NCBI GenBank assembly: GCA_021777555.1
Contig: JAJYDK010000018.1
Coordinates: forward strand, 13,577 to 71,723
Origin: Pseudomonadota bacterium
GTDB lineage: Bacteria; Pseudomonadota; Gammaproteobacteria; Steroidobacterales; Steroidobacteraceae
DNA length: 58,147 bases
Direction of reading: 5' to 3'
Positions 1-7,912 of the stretch are shown here, in pieces. A program made the translations under genes and the position numbers. The stretch's first letter is position 1; every line of letters begins with the position of its first letter. The notes beneath the pieces are model-generated. The model searched no databases, was not told the origin of the DNA, and saw only the letters and a program-made list of their open reading frames with translations.

Positions 1-93
1 GGCCGTGGACACGGTGGCGGCGGACCCCGGCGACCCGCCGCAGCCGGCCAGGGCAAGCGTCAGGGCGCACGAGAGAACTGCGAGTTTTCGCAC
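1..93 (-). CDS. lipoprotein, N-terminal part (runs off left edge)
   Basis: A GTG-started frame on the minus strand encodes 31 residues before the window ends. It begins with two basic residues, a hydrophobic stretch and a lipobox-like LALAGC, so the product should be a lipoprotein anchored at Cys18. A purine-rich AGGGGG lies four bases before the GTG. It sits 76 bp downstream of the DUF3443 gene in the same direction, so it is probably the third gene of that run. The body of the protein is outside the window, so its function cannot be read. Confidence 0.55.
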   Translation of the reverse strand, partial: MRKLAVLSCALTLALAGCGGSPGSAATVSTA

Positions 94-169
94 CGAACCC
101 CCTGAACGCGCGCGTGTCGGACCTTGTAGCGGCCGAGGCCGCAGCGCGGTGCCCGCCACCGGGCACCGA

Positions 170-1483
170 TCAGTAGGCGTAGAAGGGTCCGAGGCCGGCC
201 GAGGTGTTCGCTCCGGAGATGGCTATGTAGACGTTGCGGCCGAAGAAGAACGGCAGTCCGAAGTCGAATGAGCAGTTGGACGAGCCGGTGGGACAGAAGG
301 CGGACTGATTGCCGCTGCTTGCGGCGATGTTGTCATAGGCCGTATCGCCGTTGCTGAAGAGCGTATTGGCATCCCCGACGTCGAGGGTCACGGTCGAGCT
401 CGCACCGGTCTGCGCACCGCTCGAGTTCACCGCGTAATTCGTGGCGGTCAGCTGGATCGTGGAGCCCGGGCAGAACCAGCCGGCCAGAGTGCTGCTCGTG
501 CACTGCGGGATCGAGCTGTCATTGAAGTAATAGGCGTTCGAGCCCGTGTCGAACAGGGAATAGGGAAGCGACTGGCCATTGAAGTCGGTGGTGACATCGC
601 CATCGCTGTTGGCGTAGAGCACGTTCTGCGAGTTCAGGGCGTTGTCGCTCTGTGTGTCGATGCCGAACACCAGCGAGCCCGTGACGGTGGCGGCGCCCGA
701 GGACGAGATGGAGGGCAGCTCGATGATCACGCCGTTGTTGTCGGCCTGGAAGTCGGCCACGGGATTGGTGGTCTGTAGCGTGGTGGCGAGCGCACTTCCG
801 ATGCAGCTGTTGCCGGCGGGACAGGTGTAGTAGATGCCGTTGCTCGCGGACGTGGCGCAACCCGAGCCGCAATCGTGAACGAAGGGGCCGACGCCGAGAA
901 TGCCGTTGGCGCCAAAGGCCGTCACGGTGTCCTCCGACTTGCCCGTGCCGCTGCATGCGGTTGGGACAGCCGGGAAGCTCGATTCGCCGCTGACGGTGGG
1001 ATCGCCGATTTCCTGGATCGGCACGCTGCCGGCGTACTCGCCGGCGATGCTGATATCGGCGGTCGCGAGCGGCCCCCAGCTGTAGCCGTCGACGAACTGG
1101 GTGCACTCGGCGAGGGTGTTGCTGCTACTGTCGGTCTCGGCCGGCAGGCTCAGGCTGAAGGGGTTGCCGGAAGTGTCCTGGGCGTCCGCGAGGATCCTGA
1201 AGCCGTAGGAGCCGGTGTCGACCTCGATGTGATCGAAGGTCTGGCACGCACTGGTGCTGCCCGGGTAGCAGATCGTCACGGTGATGTACGGAATGTCGAC
1301 CGAATTGACGCCGCTCGGGCCGGCATCCACGATCATGGTGGCGACATTCTGGGTCGTGCCGCCGCCCGAGCCGCCAGAGCCGCTCGAGCTGGTGGTGGCG
1401 GTCGTGCCGCCGCCTCCGCCGCAGCCGGCCATCGCGAGCATCAGGGGAAGGAGCCCAAGGAGAATGAGCTTATACGTGCGCAT
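170..1483 (-). CDS. DUF3443 family lipoprotein
   Basis: The product has 437 residues and begins with a lipoprotein signal (lipobox LAMAGC, Cys about 21) followed by a Gly/Ser/Thr-rich linker. The rest matches the DUF3443 pattern: a VDAGPSG segment, an IPYITVTICYPGS strand, a conserved CQTFDHIEVDTGSYGFRI block and many paired cysteines. The DTGSYG and later LFDTGSNAYYF segments resemble the DTG-type motifs of retropepsin-like folds, although no protease activity is known for the family. It lies 18 bp downstream of a DUF2844 gene, the usual partner. The cell role is unknown; envelope location is inferred from the signal. Confidence 0.85.
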   Translation of the reverse strand: MRTYKLILLGLLPLMLAMAGCGGGGGTTATTSSSGSGGSGGGTTQNVATMIVDAGPSGVNSVDIPYITVTICYPGSTSACQTFDHIEVDTGSYGFRILADAQDTSGNPFSLSLPAETDSSSNTLAECTQFVDGYSWGPLATADISIAGEYAGSVPIQEIGDPTVSGESSFPAVPTACSGTGKSEDTVTAFGANGILGVGPFVHDCGSGCATSASNGIYYTCPAGNSCIGSALATTLQTTNPVADFQADNNGVIIELPSISSSGAATVTGSLVFGIDTQSDNALNSQNVLYANSDGDVTTDFNGQSLPYSLFDTGSNAYYFNDSSIPQCTSSTLAGWFCPGSTIQLTATNYAVNSSGAQTGASSTVTLDVGDANTLFSNGDTAYDNIAASSGNQSAFCPTGSSNCSFDFGLPFFFGRNVYIAISGANTSAGLGPFYAY

Positions 1484-1501
1484 GAGGCGTGGGCTCGATG
1501 T

Positions 1502-1981
1502 CTAGTGTAGGTCGGAGAGAGAAACGTTCGCCGGCACCAGCGAGGGCACGTAGGCCACGCCGTAGAACGCGCGCATGTGGCCGCCGGCGTGCACGACGAG
1601 GCTGGGGCGCCTCACCTCGACGTGGTTGTGGCCGAAGCGCTGGGCCTTCTCAGCCGCCTTGAGCTTGCTGAAGTACTGGCTCCCCAGGGTCTGCGCCAGG
1701 TTCGGCATGGTGGGTCCGCGCCAGCTGACGGCGAAGATGATCCCGGCGGGGGAGACGAATTCCTTGACGATCGTGCCCGAGGGGAGGGTGATCACCTGCA
1801 CGGTGTAGCCGACGCCGGTCCGGGCGCGCAGCTGGCCCTTCATCTTCGCTCGATCGGCGGAAACCGAGGCGACGGACCGGCCGAGCCCCGCACGGGCAGG
1901 CGCATAGGCGGAGCCGAGGAGCAGACCGGCACCGAGGACGAGGGCGGCCGCGAGGGGGGCGAGAGTGGATTTCATGGCCAT
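1502..1981 (-). CDS. DUF2844 domain protein (secreted)
   Basis: This is a 159-residue protein with an N-terminal signal peptide (MAMKST then a long Ala/Leu stretch ending near ARA). The DUF2844 signature follows: EFVSPAGIIFAVSWRGPTMPNL in the middle and LVVHAGGHMRAFYGVAYVPS near the end, finishing with a NVSLSDL tail. The frame stays open upstream across the tRNA, but the signal peptide places the start at the ATG ending at 1981; the ATG at 1975 is an alternative. It probably forms an operon with the DUF3443 gene just downstream. The family is secreted and functionally uncharacterised. Confidence 0.8.
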   Translation of the reverse strand: MAMKSTLAPLAAALVLGAGLLLGSAYAPARAGLGRSVASVSADRAKMKGQLRARTGVGYTVQVITLPSGTIVKEFVSPAGIIFAVSWRGPTMPNLAQTLGSQYFSKLKAAEKAQRFGHNHVEVRRPSLVVHAGGHMRAFYGVAYVPSLVPANVSLSDLH

Positions 1982-2134
1982 ACTATAGCGATGACAAGGG
2001 TGAAGTCTTGCAAAGAAATTATGGCCGGTGGGCGTGTACCGGAGCTGAACGGCCGTCCGTCCGCCCGGTTGACTTCGCCCCGACCGGCCGCCGTTCCCGC
2101 CCGCCAGCCTCCGGGCCCTGGGGCCGAAAGCCGA

Positions 2135-2163
2135 TGGACATCGCGCGCGCCGTCCGATAGGAT
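2135..2163 (+). promoter_or_regulatory. sigma-70-type promoter of tRNA-Asp
   Basis: TGGACA at 2135-2140 matches the -35 consensus at five of six positions. A 17-bp spacer leads to TAGGAT at 2158-2163 as the -10. The tRNA starts 17 bases after the -10, and the bases in between are G+C-rich, as in stringently controlled stable-RNA promoters. Transcription start near 2170 is inferred. Confidence 0.6.
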
Positions 2164-2179
2164 TCGCGCCCTTTCCGGT

Positions 2180-2256
2180 GGAGCGGTAGTTCAGCTGGTT
2201 AGAATACCGGCCTGTCACGCCGGGGGTCGCGGGTTCGAGTCCCGTCCGCTCCGCCA
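2180..2256 (+). tRNA. tRNA-Asp (anticodon GTC)
   Basis: The 77-nt sequence folds as a complete tRNA. The acceptor stem GGAGCGG pairs with CCGCTCC and a genomically encoded CCA end follows. The anticodon loop CTGTCAC carries GTC, and the T arm contains GGTTCGAGTCC. It is close to E. coli tRNA-Asp throughout. It is a single tRNA gene with its own promoter immediately upstream; no integrase or attachment duplication is seen next to it. Confidence 0.97.
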
Positions 2257-2420
2257 GTCCAATGATTCCCTTCAAAAATAGAGGGTTGCGTCGTCCTTCG
2301 GGTCGGCGCCCGCCCTGCGTCCGCGCCCCCAGGGAACGCCGGGATCAACCGGGTCATTCTGATGCTACGCACCGGTGCGAGTCCGGGCTCTGGGCGCATC
2401 CCATCATCCACCCGGAAAGC

Positions 2421-3071
2421 TCAGCCTGGTGCGCCGCCCGCGGGCTTGAGGGCGACCGCGTCGATCAACGCGGAGCGGCCGCTATGTCCGCTGCCCTCCT
2501 CGAGCGTCTCCTCGTGCTCGCTCAGCACCTGCCATTGCGCCTCCGGCAGCAGCTCGCGCAGCATCTGTGACGTATAGAGGTGATCGAGCCGGCCGGGGCC
2601 GCCGGTGCCGTACTCGAGCTGCTTCGGCGTGTAGCCCTGAACCAGCAGCAGGCCGCCCGGCTTGAGGGTGCGCCACATGCCCGCGAACATGCGGGCCCGC
2701 GAGGCCGGCCCCGCGAATTGCACGAAGATCGCCGCCACCGCGTCGAAGGCTGAGGGCGTCCAGATCCAGCTGTCGATGTCGGCGACCTGAAAGTCCACCC
2801 GCGCGCCGCGCTCGGCGGCCCAGCGCCTCGCCTTCTCGACCGCCACGGGTGAGAGATCGAAGGCGGTGACCCGATAGCCGCTTTCGGCCAGATGAATCGC
2901 ATTGCGGCCCTCGCCATCGGCGACACTGAGCACCGTCGCCGCGGGCGCCAGGCGCGCCGCCTCCCGGCGCAGGAAGGTGTTGGGTCGGTCCCCGAACCAC
3001 CGGCCGGGCCTGGAAAAGCGCTCATCCCACTTGGCGCGGGCGTCGTTGAAGTCGCTATCGCTGGCGCTCAT
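2421..3071 (-). CDS. class I SAM-dependent methyltransferase
   Basis: The 216-residue product has the Rossmann methyltransferase order. Motif I is degenerate, VLSVADGEGRNAIHLAESG at about residues 47-65, followed by AFDLSPVAVEKARR (acidic motif II), VDFQVADIDSW and LKPGGLLLVQGY (post-III). The arrangement resembles small cytosolic TehB/UbiE-like enzymes; the substrate cannot be told. Start ATG at 3071 has GAGGAG about eleven bases upstream. The C-terminus SGRSALIDAVALKP is typical of this subgroup. It precedes no obvious partner; an OsmC-like gene lies upstream on the same strand. Confidence 0.8.
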   Translation of the reverse strand: MSASDSDFNDARAKWDERFSRPGRWFGDRPNTFLRREAARLAPAATVLSVADGEGRNAIHLAESGYRVTAFDLSPVAVEKARRWAAERGARVDFQVADIDSWIWTPSAFDAVAAIFVQFAGPASRARMFAGMWRTLKPGGLLLVQGYTPKQLEYGTGGPGRLDHLYTSQMLRELLPEAQWQVLSEHEETLEEGSGHSGRSALIDAVALKPAGGAPG

Positions 3072-3144
3072 CGGGTGTTCAGCTCCTCAAGCCTCCGGGG
3101 CGCTTCACGCCGGAGCGACCCGCTGGATCGATCGGGTGGGCGCC

Positions 3145-3591
3145 TCATTTGAGCTTGACGCCGCGTCCGTCGAATACCGAGACGTCGGTCGGGATTCCTG
3201 CGCGCACGCTGGCCCCGACCGTGCAGAACTCTTCAAACTGCCCGAGCACCCGCTCGAGGTGCTGCAGCCGCTCCGCGGCGGCGCCCAAGCGGATCTCGAC
3301 CTCGATGTGCAGCACGCGCAGGCGTCCCGCCTCGTTGCGGCCGATGCGCGCGCGCGCGACGGTGGTGATGCCGCCGGGATCGTTCTTGAACTTGGTGAGC
3401 GCGAAATACAGGCTCGAGCTCATGCAATTGCCGACGGCGGCGAGCAGCAGGTGAGAAGGCGACGGTCCGGCGGCCCGCCCGAGAGGCGGTGGCTCATCCG
3501 AGAGCACGTGGGCCATGTCCCCCTCGAATGCGATGTCGAACTGGTAATCCCGTACCTGATGCAGGGTGACGCTCGGCGGCTGCTCGGACAT
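3145..3591 (-). CDS. OsmC family protein
   Basis: With the ATG at 3591 as start (GAGGA five bases upstream) the product has 148 residues, the usual size of an OsmC/Ohr-fold protein. The core PSPSHLLLAAVGNCMSSSLYFAL holds the first conserved cysteine, and FEEFCTVGASVRAGIP near the end holds the second, the pair used by OsmC/Ohr thiol peroxidases. The product is probably cytosolic and reduces organic or fatty-acid hydroperoxides, although some relatives have other roles. The frame is open further upstream, but that extension lacks family similarity. Confidence 0.8.
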   Translation of the reverse strand: MSEQPPSVTLHQVRDYQFDIAFEGDMAHVLSDEPPPLGRAAGPSPSHLLLAAVGNCMSSSLYFALTKFKNDPGGITTVARARIGRNEAGRLRVLHIEVEIRLGAAAERLQHLERVLGQFEEFCTVGASVRAGIPTDVSVFDGRGVKLK

Positions 3592-3775
3592 GGTGGTCCT
3601 CGGGAGAAGTGATGCGACCTGAGTATATAGGCCCGCCACGGGGCCGGGCTCAATCCGTGCAACCGCCTATCGAGGGGCGGTGCGCCCCCCAGGGCTCACA
3701 GGGAGTCGTGATATCGTGCGACGCTTCGCCGATCCAGGCGCTCGGGAACCCGGGTGATTGCATCACGCGCTTGCG

Positions 3776-4654
3776 ATGAACCTCTTTCGCCATTTCTTCG
3801 ATCGAGCCTCACTCGACCACGCGTATTCTCCGAGCCGGTTCGTCCCGGATATCTCCTTCTACGTGAGGGAGTATGAGAGCCGCAGCGCGGCGATCCGCGA
3901 TACGCTCGGCAACTGTCAGACCCTCCAATACGGCCCCGACCCCGCGGAACGATTGGATCTGTTCCTCGCCCCCTCGGCGTCCGGAGCCTGCGACACCGTG
4001 GTGTATATCCATGGCGGCTATTGGCAGGAACTGAGCAAAGACCACCATTCCTTCCCGGCCCAGGCCCTCAATGCCGCGGGACTGAACTTCGCGGCGCTGG
4101 GTTATGGCCTCGCGCCCGCTCTGAAGCCAGCGGACATGGTGCGCCAGTGCCAGGCGGCGCTGCACTGGCTGGTGAATCGCTCCGAGGCGCTCTCGATCGC
4201 CCCGAGACTGCATCTCATAGGGCACTCCGCGGGTGGACAGCTGGCCGCGATGGTGACGCTCGAGGATCGCCGTCTCGCCTCGCGCAGGGCGCTGCCGATT
4301 TGTTCGGTGACGACGATCAGCGGCGTGTTCGACCTGCGGCCGATAGCGCTCACGTACGTGAACGATGTACTGAGGATGAGCGATGAGGAGGCGCTGCTCG
4401 CGAGCCCGGTGCTGCGCGTCGATCTCGTGCAGGGCGAGCTGCCGAGGTTCTGGGTGGCTTACGCGGAGCGCGAGCCCGCTGAATTCGCCCGTCAGTCCCT
4501 CGAGTTCGCGGATGCGCTGCGCCTCAAGGGGGCGGAGGTCGCCGTGAGCTGTATCTCCGGGCGAAATCATTTCGACATCGTGCTCGATCTCAGTGATCCC
4601 GACAGCGCGTTTCTCCAAGCGGCTCTGCGCCATATTGGGCGGCACGCCGGGTAG
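3776..4654 (+). CDS. alpha/beta hydrolase, HGGYW (arylformamidase-like) type
   Basis: The 292-residue enzyme carries an oxyanion-hole HGGYWQ motif at about residue 79 and the nucleophile elbow GHSAGGQ with Ser near 146. A late His in GRNHFDIV completes the expected triad, with an Asp in between. HGGYW is characteristic of kynurenine formamidase/arylformamidase-like esterases, but no tryptophan-pathway genes are adjacent, so the substrate is open. A TTG six codons upstream is an alternative start; neither has a strong ribosome-binding site. No signal peptide is visible, so it should be cytosolic. Confidence 0.75.
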   Translation: MNLFRHFFDRASLDHAYSPSRFVPDISFYVREYESRSAAIRDTLGNCQTLQYGPDPAERLDLFLAPSASGACDTVVYIHGGYWQELSKDHHSFPAQALNAAGLNFAALGYGLAPALKPADMVRQCQAALHWLVNRSEALSIAPRLHLIGHSAGGQLAAMVTLEDRRLASRRALPICSVTTISGVFDLRPIALTYVNDVLRMSDEEALLASPVLRVDLVQGELPRFWVAYAEREPAEFARQSLEFADALRLKGAEVAVSCISGRNHFDIVLDLSDPDSAFLQAALRHIGRHAG

Positions 4655-4765
4655 CGGCCGCTCGCACGCTGCGCCGCCTGGTCCCCTGATGTGGCATTCT
4701 TGCGCGAGACAGGCGTTGCGCCTTCGTTTTCCCCGGGCGGCCACCGGATGGCCCGGAGTGATGGC

Positions 4766-5629
4766 ATGAACGCGAAAATCGATGCAGCCGCTGCCGGCAC
4801 GATCGCTCTCGGCGCGGATTTGCGAGTCAACCGTCTCGGCTTCGGTGCGATGCGCATCACGGGGCGCGGTGTCTGGGGCGATCCACCCGAGGTGTCGACC
4901 GCCATCGCGGTGCTGCGCCGCGCCGTCGAGCTCGGCGTGAATTTCATCGACACGGCGGATTCCTACGGACCGCAGGTGAGCGAGCGGCTGATCGCGCAGG
5001 CGCTGCATCCCTATCCCCGCGGCCTGATCATCGCGACCAAGGGCGGGTTTCTGCGCCCGGCGCCGGATGTGTGGCATCACGATGCCAGCCCGGAACATCT
5101 GCGCGAGGCGTGCGAAGGGAGCCTGAAGCGCCTCAAGGTGGATTGCATCGAGGTGTATCAATTGCACGCCCCGGACCCGGCGGTGCCCCTCGAGGACTCC
5201 ATCGGGGCGCTCATGCGGCTCTCGCAGGAAGGCAAGATCCGCCATATCGGTGTGTCGAACGTCAGCCTGGATGAGTTGAAACGCTGCGAGCGACTCACGC
5301 CCGTCGTGTCGGTCCAAAACCGATACAACCTGGAAGATCGGCGCTCCGAGGAGGTGCTCTCGTATTGCGAGGGCCGCTCGATCGCCTTCCTGCCCTGGGC
5401 CCCGCTCGGCTCGGGACGCCATGCGCAGCGTTCCGGCGCATTGCGGGGACTGGCCGAAGTCGCGGGGCGACACGGGATCTCGAGCGGCGAGGCCGTCATC
5501 GCCTGGCTGCTGCGAAAGTCGCCCGCGATGCTGCCCATTCCAGGAACCGCCTCCCTGGCGCACCTCGAGGAGAACCTCGGCGCCGCGGCCGTGCATCTGA
5601 CAGCGCAGGATCTGCGAGAGATCGGGTGA
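4766..5629 (+). CDS. aldo/keto reductase
   Basis: This is a single-domain (beta/alpha)8 NADPH-dependent oxidoreductase of 287 residues from the ATG at 4766, which has GGAG eight bases upstream. The catalytic tetrad is visible: Asp in NFIDTADSYG, Tyr in the same segment, Lys in IIATKGGF and His in EVYQLHAPDP. Cofactor-binding segments IRHIGVSN and the late IPGTASLAHLEENL agree with the family. It resembles the cytosolic YdbC/PdxI-like reductases acting on carbonyl substrates, but the substrate is unknown. It runs convergent with the endonuclease III-like gene. Confidence 0.85.
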   Translation: MNAKIDAAAAGTIALGADLRVNRLGFGAMRITGRGVWGDPPEVSTAIAVLRRAVELGVNFIDTADSYGPQVSERLIAQALHPYPRGLIIATKGGFLRPAPDVWHHDASPEHLREACEGSLKRLKVDCIEVYQLHAPDPAVPLEDSIGALMRLSQEGKIRHIGVSNVSLDELKRCERLTPVVSVQNRYNLEDRRSEEVLSYCEGRSIAFLPWAPLGSGRHAQRSGALRGLAEVAGRHGISSGEAVIAWLLRKSPAMLPIPGTASLAHLEENLGAAAVHLTAQDLREIG

Positions 5630-5636
5630 GCGGGGA

Positions 5637-6062
5637 TCAGCATTTCCGGGCGGGGCTGAGGCCTCCGGTGCTCGATGTCGCCGTGAGGGATCTGCGCGCA
5701 TCGGGCGATGTCCGCCGGCGGATGAGTCCCGCCTCGATGCGCGCGAAGGCCATGCTCTTGCGGCGGTATCGGCTCAGATCTATCCCCAGCTCGCGCGCCG
5801 CAGCCTGCACTTGTGGCAGGGGCGCAGGATCCGCCTTTGCCCAGCGCGGGCGCAGCTCACGCAGAAAGATGTTGAGGGTCACCGGCCCCACACCGTAGAA
5901 GCGATCCAGCCGTGCCTCGAGGTCGCCGCTGTCGGCGGCGAGATCTATCCCGAGCTCCTCGGAATAGAGCCGCGAGCGGCGCAGTGTCGTCTCGAGCCGG
6001 CTCACGAGCGGCGACCGATGCCGGCGCCCGTTCGCCCGCCATGGGCTGGGTTCACGGGCCAT
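5637..6062 (-). CDS. endonuclease III-like HhH protein with internal deletion
   Basis: The 141-residue product matches both ends of an endonuclease III-like (HhH) protein family. The N-terminal part (about residues 20-46) has SRLYSEELGIDLA, and the C-terminal part (about 50-120) has GDLEARLDRFYGVGPVTLNIFLREL, AKADPAPLP and YRRKSMAFARIEAGLIRRR. In full-length relatives I know, roughly 90-100 residues of helical domain separate these blocks; here they are joined in frame. The hairpin hexa-turn GVGPVT remains, but much of the fold is gone, so glycosylase activity is doubtful. A perfect 7-bp inverted repeat lies at the join (5923-5941). Confidence 0.6.
   Translation of the reverse strand: MAREPSPWRANGRRHRSPLVSRLETTLRRSRLYSEELGIDLAADSGDLEARLDRFYGVGPVTLNIFLRELRPRWAKADPAPLPQVQAAARELGIDLSRYRRKSMAFARIEAGLIRRRTSPDARRSLTATSSTGGLSPARKC
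5923..5941. repeat. short inverted repeat at deletion join
   Basis: TCGCCGC at 5923-5929 and its exact complement GCGGCGA at 5935-5941 flank a five-base loop. The repeat lies where the N- and C-terminal parts of the endonuclease III-like gene are joined. Such short repeats are common in G+C-rich DNA, so a causal role is only a suggestion. Confidence 0.4.
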
Positions 6063-6090
6063 CCTCCAGGGTCTCGGGCCGCCGCGCCGG

Positions 6091-7686
6091 TCAGAGGGGC
6101 GAAGCGCCGGCGCCCGCCAGCGAGCCCATCAGGCTCAGCAACTCTTCGGCCTTCAGGGGCTTGCTCGCGACCCGCAGGTCCGGATCACGCGGCAGCTCAC
6201 GGATCGCGCTCGAGGTGTCGGCCGTGATGAGTACCGCCTTCAGCGACCCGCCAAGCGATGCACGCAGCTCGGTAATCAACTGGGTGCCGGTCCGCTCGCC
6301 CGGCAAGTGGTAGTCGGTGACCAGGATGTCGATGCCGACGCCTGCGCTCTCGAGCGCTTCCTCGACGGAGGCCACCGCCGTCACCCGATAACCTTCCACC
6401 CGCAAGAGCATGCGGGTGGCATCCCGGACCCCCGCGTCGTCCTCAACCAGAAGCACGCGTTGCGCCTCGCGGGCGGCAGAAGCCGGCCTGGCCGCCGGCT
6501 CGGCGGTGAGCTCGGGCAGCGTGGCCGCCCGCCCGGGCGCCGCCGGCAACAGGAGCGCGAACGAGGAACCCTCATCGGGCCGGGAGCGTACTTCGAGCGT
6601 GAGCCCGAGGAGCTCCACGATCCGCTTGACGATGGAGAGCCCGAGGCCGTAGCCGTCACGCGCCCGGTTGGTGTCGGCCCCGATCTGATAGAACTCGTCG
6701 TAAATGCTGCCGAGGTGGTCTGGGGGAATGCCGATGCCGGTATCGAGCACCTCGAGCCGAAGGAGAGAGTCCGGCGCCAGCAGACAACGCAACGCCACCT
6801 TGCCGCGGCGCGTGTATTTGAGCGCGTTCGACAACAGATTGCGCAGCACCTGCTCGACGAGCGATGGGTCGCTGCGTGCGTACTGCGGCGCCTGCGTGAT
6901 CTCGAATTCCAGTTGCTTGCGCGCCGCCATGTCGCTGAATTCCCGCCGCAGCTCCTCGAAGATCGCCGCCACCGGGAAGTCCGTGATCTCGGGCTTCACC
7001 GAGCCCGACTCGAGCTTGCTGATGTCGAGCAGGGCGTTGATGAGGCGCGACATCGCGCCGATCGCGTTCTCCTGCTGCTCGAGCACCCGTGCCGCCTGCA
7101 CATCGGGCACCATGCGCCTGAGCGTGCCGTTGAGCAGCGCCAACGTCTGCAGCGGCTGGCGCAGATCATGGCTCGCCGTGGCGAGAAATCGGCTCTTGGC
7201 CTGGTTGGCGCGGACCGCGCTCTCGAGGGCCTTCTCGGCGGTGGTGCGGGCGGCCGTGAGCTCACCCTGGATGCGTCTGTGCTCACTCGCATCGCGGATG
7301 GCCGCCGCCACGATCGAGCCTCCCTCGCTCCCGATGGGGCCGAGGCTCACCTCAACAGGAAATTCGGTGCCATCGTGCCGTACGCCGTACAGTTCGAGGC
7401 GTTGGTCCACGGGGCGCGCAAGCGGTGAGCGGTGATTCCGGTCGGCCTGCCCGGCATGGGCCTCGCGCAATCGCCGCGGCACCAGGGAGTCGAGGGTGCG
7501 CCCGATGAGTGCCCCCTGCGCAAAACCGAAGAGTCGGCCGGCCTGAAGATTGGCGAAGACAACGGTGCCGGCGGCATCCACCAGGATCATCGCCTCGGGG
7601 GCGTCCTGGAGGGCGAGCCGGGCGAGTTCTGGCGAGGAGGTGAGCATGATCCGTGTGTCTCCGGCGGGGTAGGGGCCGTGCGGCAT
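6091..7686 (-). CDS. PAS-containing hybrid sensor histidine kinase
   Basis: Domains run in the order PAS (about residues 15-130), a short coiled coil, HisKA with the H-box SHDLRQPLQ (His about 172), HATPase with N-box LRNLLSNALKYT and G-boxes DTGIGIP and GYGLGLSI, and a C-terminal receiver (about 408-525) with VLLVEDD and phosphoacceptor Asp in LVTDYHLPG. No membrane segment or periplasmic domain is present, so it should sense a cytosolic signal. The ATG at 7686 has GAGGG nine bases upstream; a GTG at 7719 and an ATG farther in are alternatives. It diverges from a NarL-type regulator, the likely partner. Confidence 0.9.
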   Translation of the reverse strand: MPHGPYPAGDTRIMLTSSPELARLALQDAPEAMILVDAAGTVVFANLQAGRLFGFAQGALIGRTLDSLVPRRLREAHAGQADRNHRSPLARPVDQRLELYGVRHDGTEFPVEVSLGPIGSEGGSIVAAAIRDASEHRRIQGELTAARTTAEKALESAVRANQAKSRFLATASHDLRQPLQTLALLNGTLRRMVPDVQAARVLEQQENAIGAMSRLINALLDISKLESGSVKPEITDFPVAAIFEELRREFSDMAARKQLEFEITQAPQYARSDPSLVEQVLRNLLSNALKYTRRGKVALRCLLAPDSLLRLEVLDTGIGIPPDHLGSIYDEFYQIGADTNRARDGYGLGLSIVKRIVELLGLTLEVRSRPDEGSSFALLLPAAPGRAATLPELTAEPAARPASAAREAQRVLLVEDDAGVRDATRMLLRVEGYRVTAVASVEEALESAGVGIDILVTDYHLPGERTGTQLITELRASLGGSLKAVLITADTSSAIRELPRDPDLRVASKPLKAEELLSLMGSLAGAGASPL

Positions 7687-7912
7687 CACTGTGGTGCCCT
7701 CAGACTCAGTCGAGGGCACCTGCCATAATTACCGCCCGCTCCGGTCGCGCCGCAATCGGATGGGCCACCAGCCGGGCATGGTGGACTCCGCCAGGAGCGT
7801 GAGCTCGATCTTCGCCACGGTGTCTCGCGCGCACGGGTAGGGGGTTTCCGGCAGTTCCCCGGCCGAGGCGGGTTGTTCAGCATGCCGTGGGCAGAAGCCG
7901 ATCGGGAGTGTC

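Noticed and set aside
2199-2411. Open frames through the tRNA-Asp giving GADGTRTRDPRRD-like or VQLVRIPACHAGG-like peptides
   Set aside because: These are the well-known false translations of tRNA-Asp; the tRNA itself explains the sequence.
2257-2420. Possible attachment site or second tRNA after tRNA-Asp
   Set aside because: No duplication of the tRNA 3' end, no integrase and no cloverleaf were seen.
3809-5701. A 630-codon minus-strand frame opposite the hydrolase and aldo/keto reductase
   Set aside because: No motif and opposite two clear enzymes; a compositional shadow.
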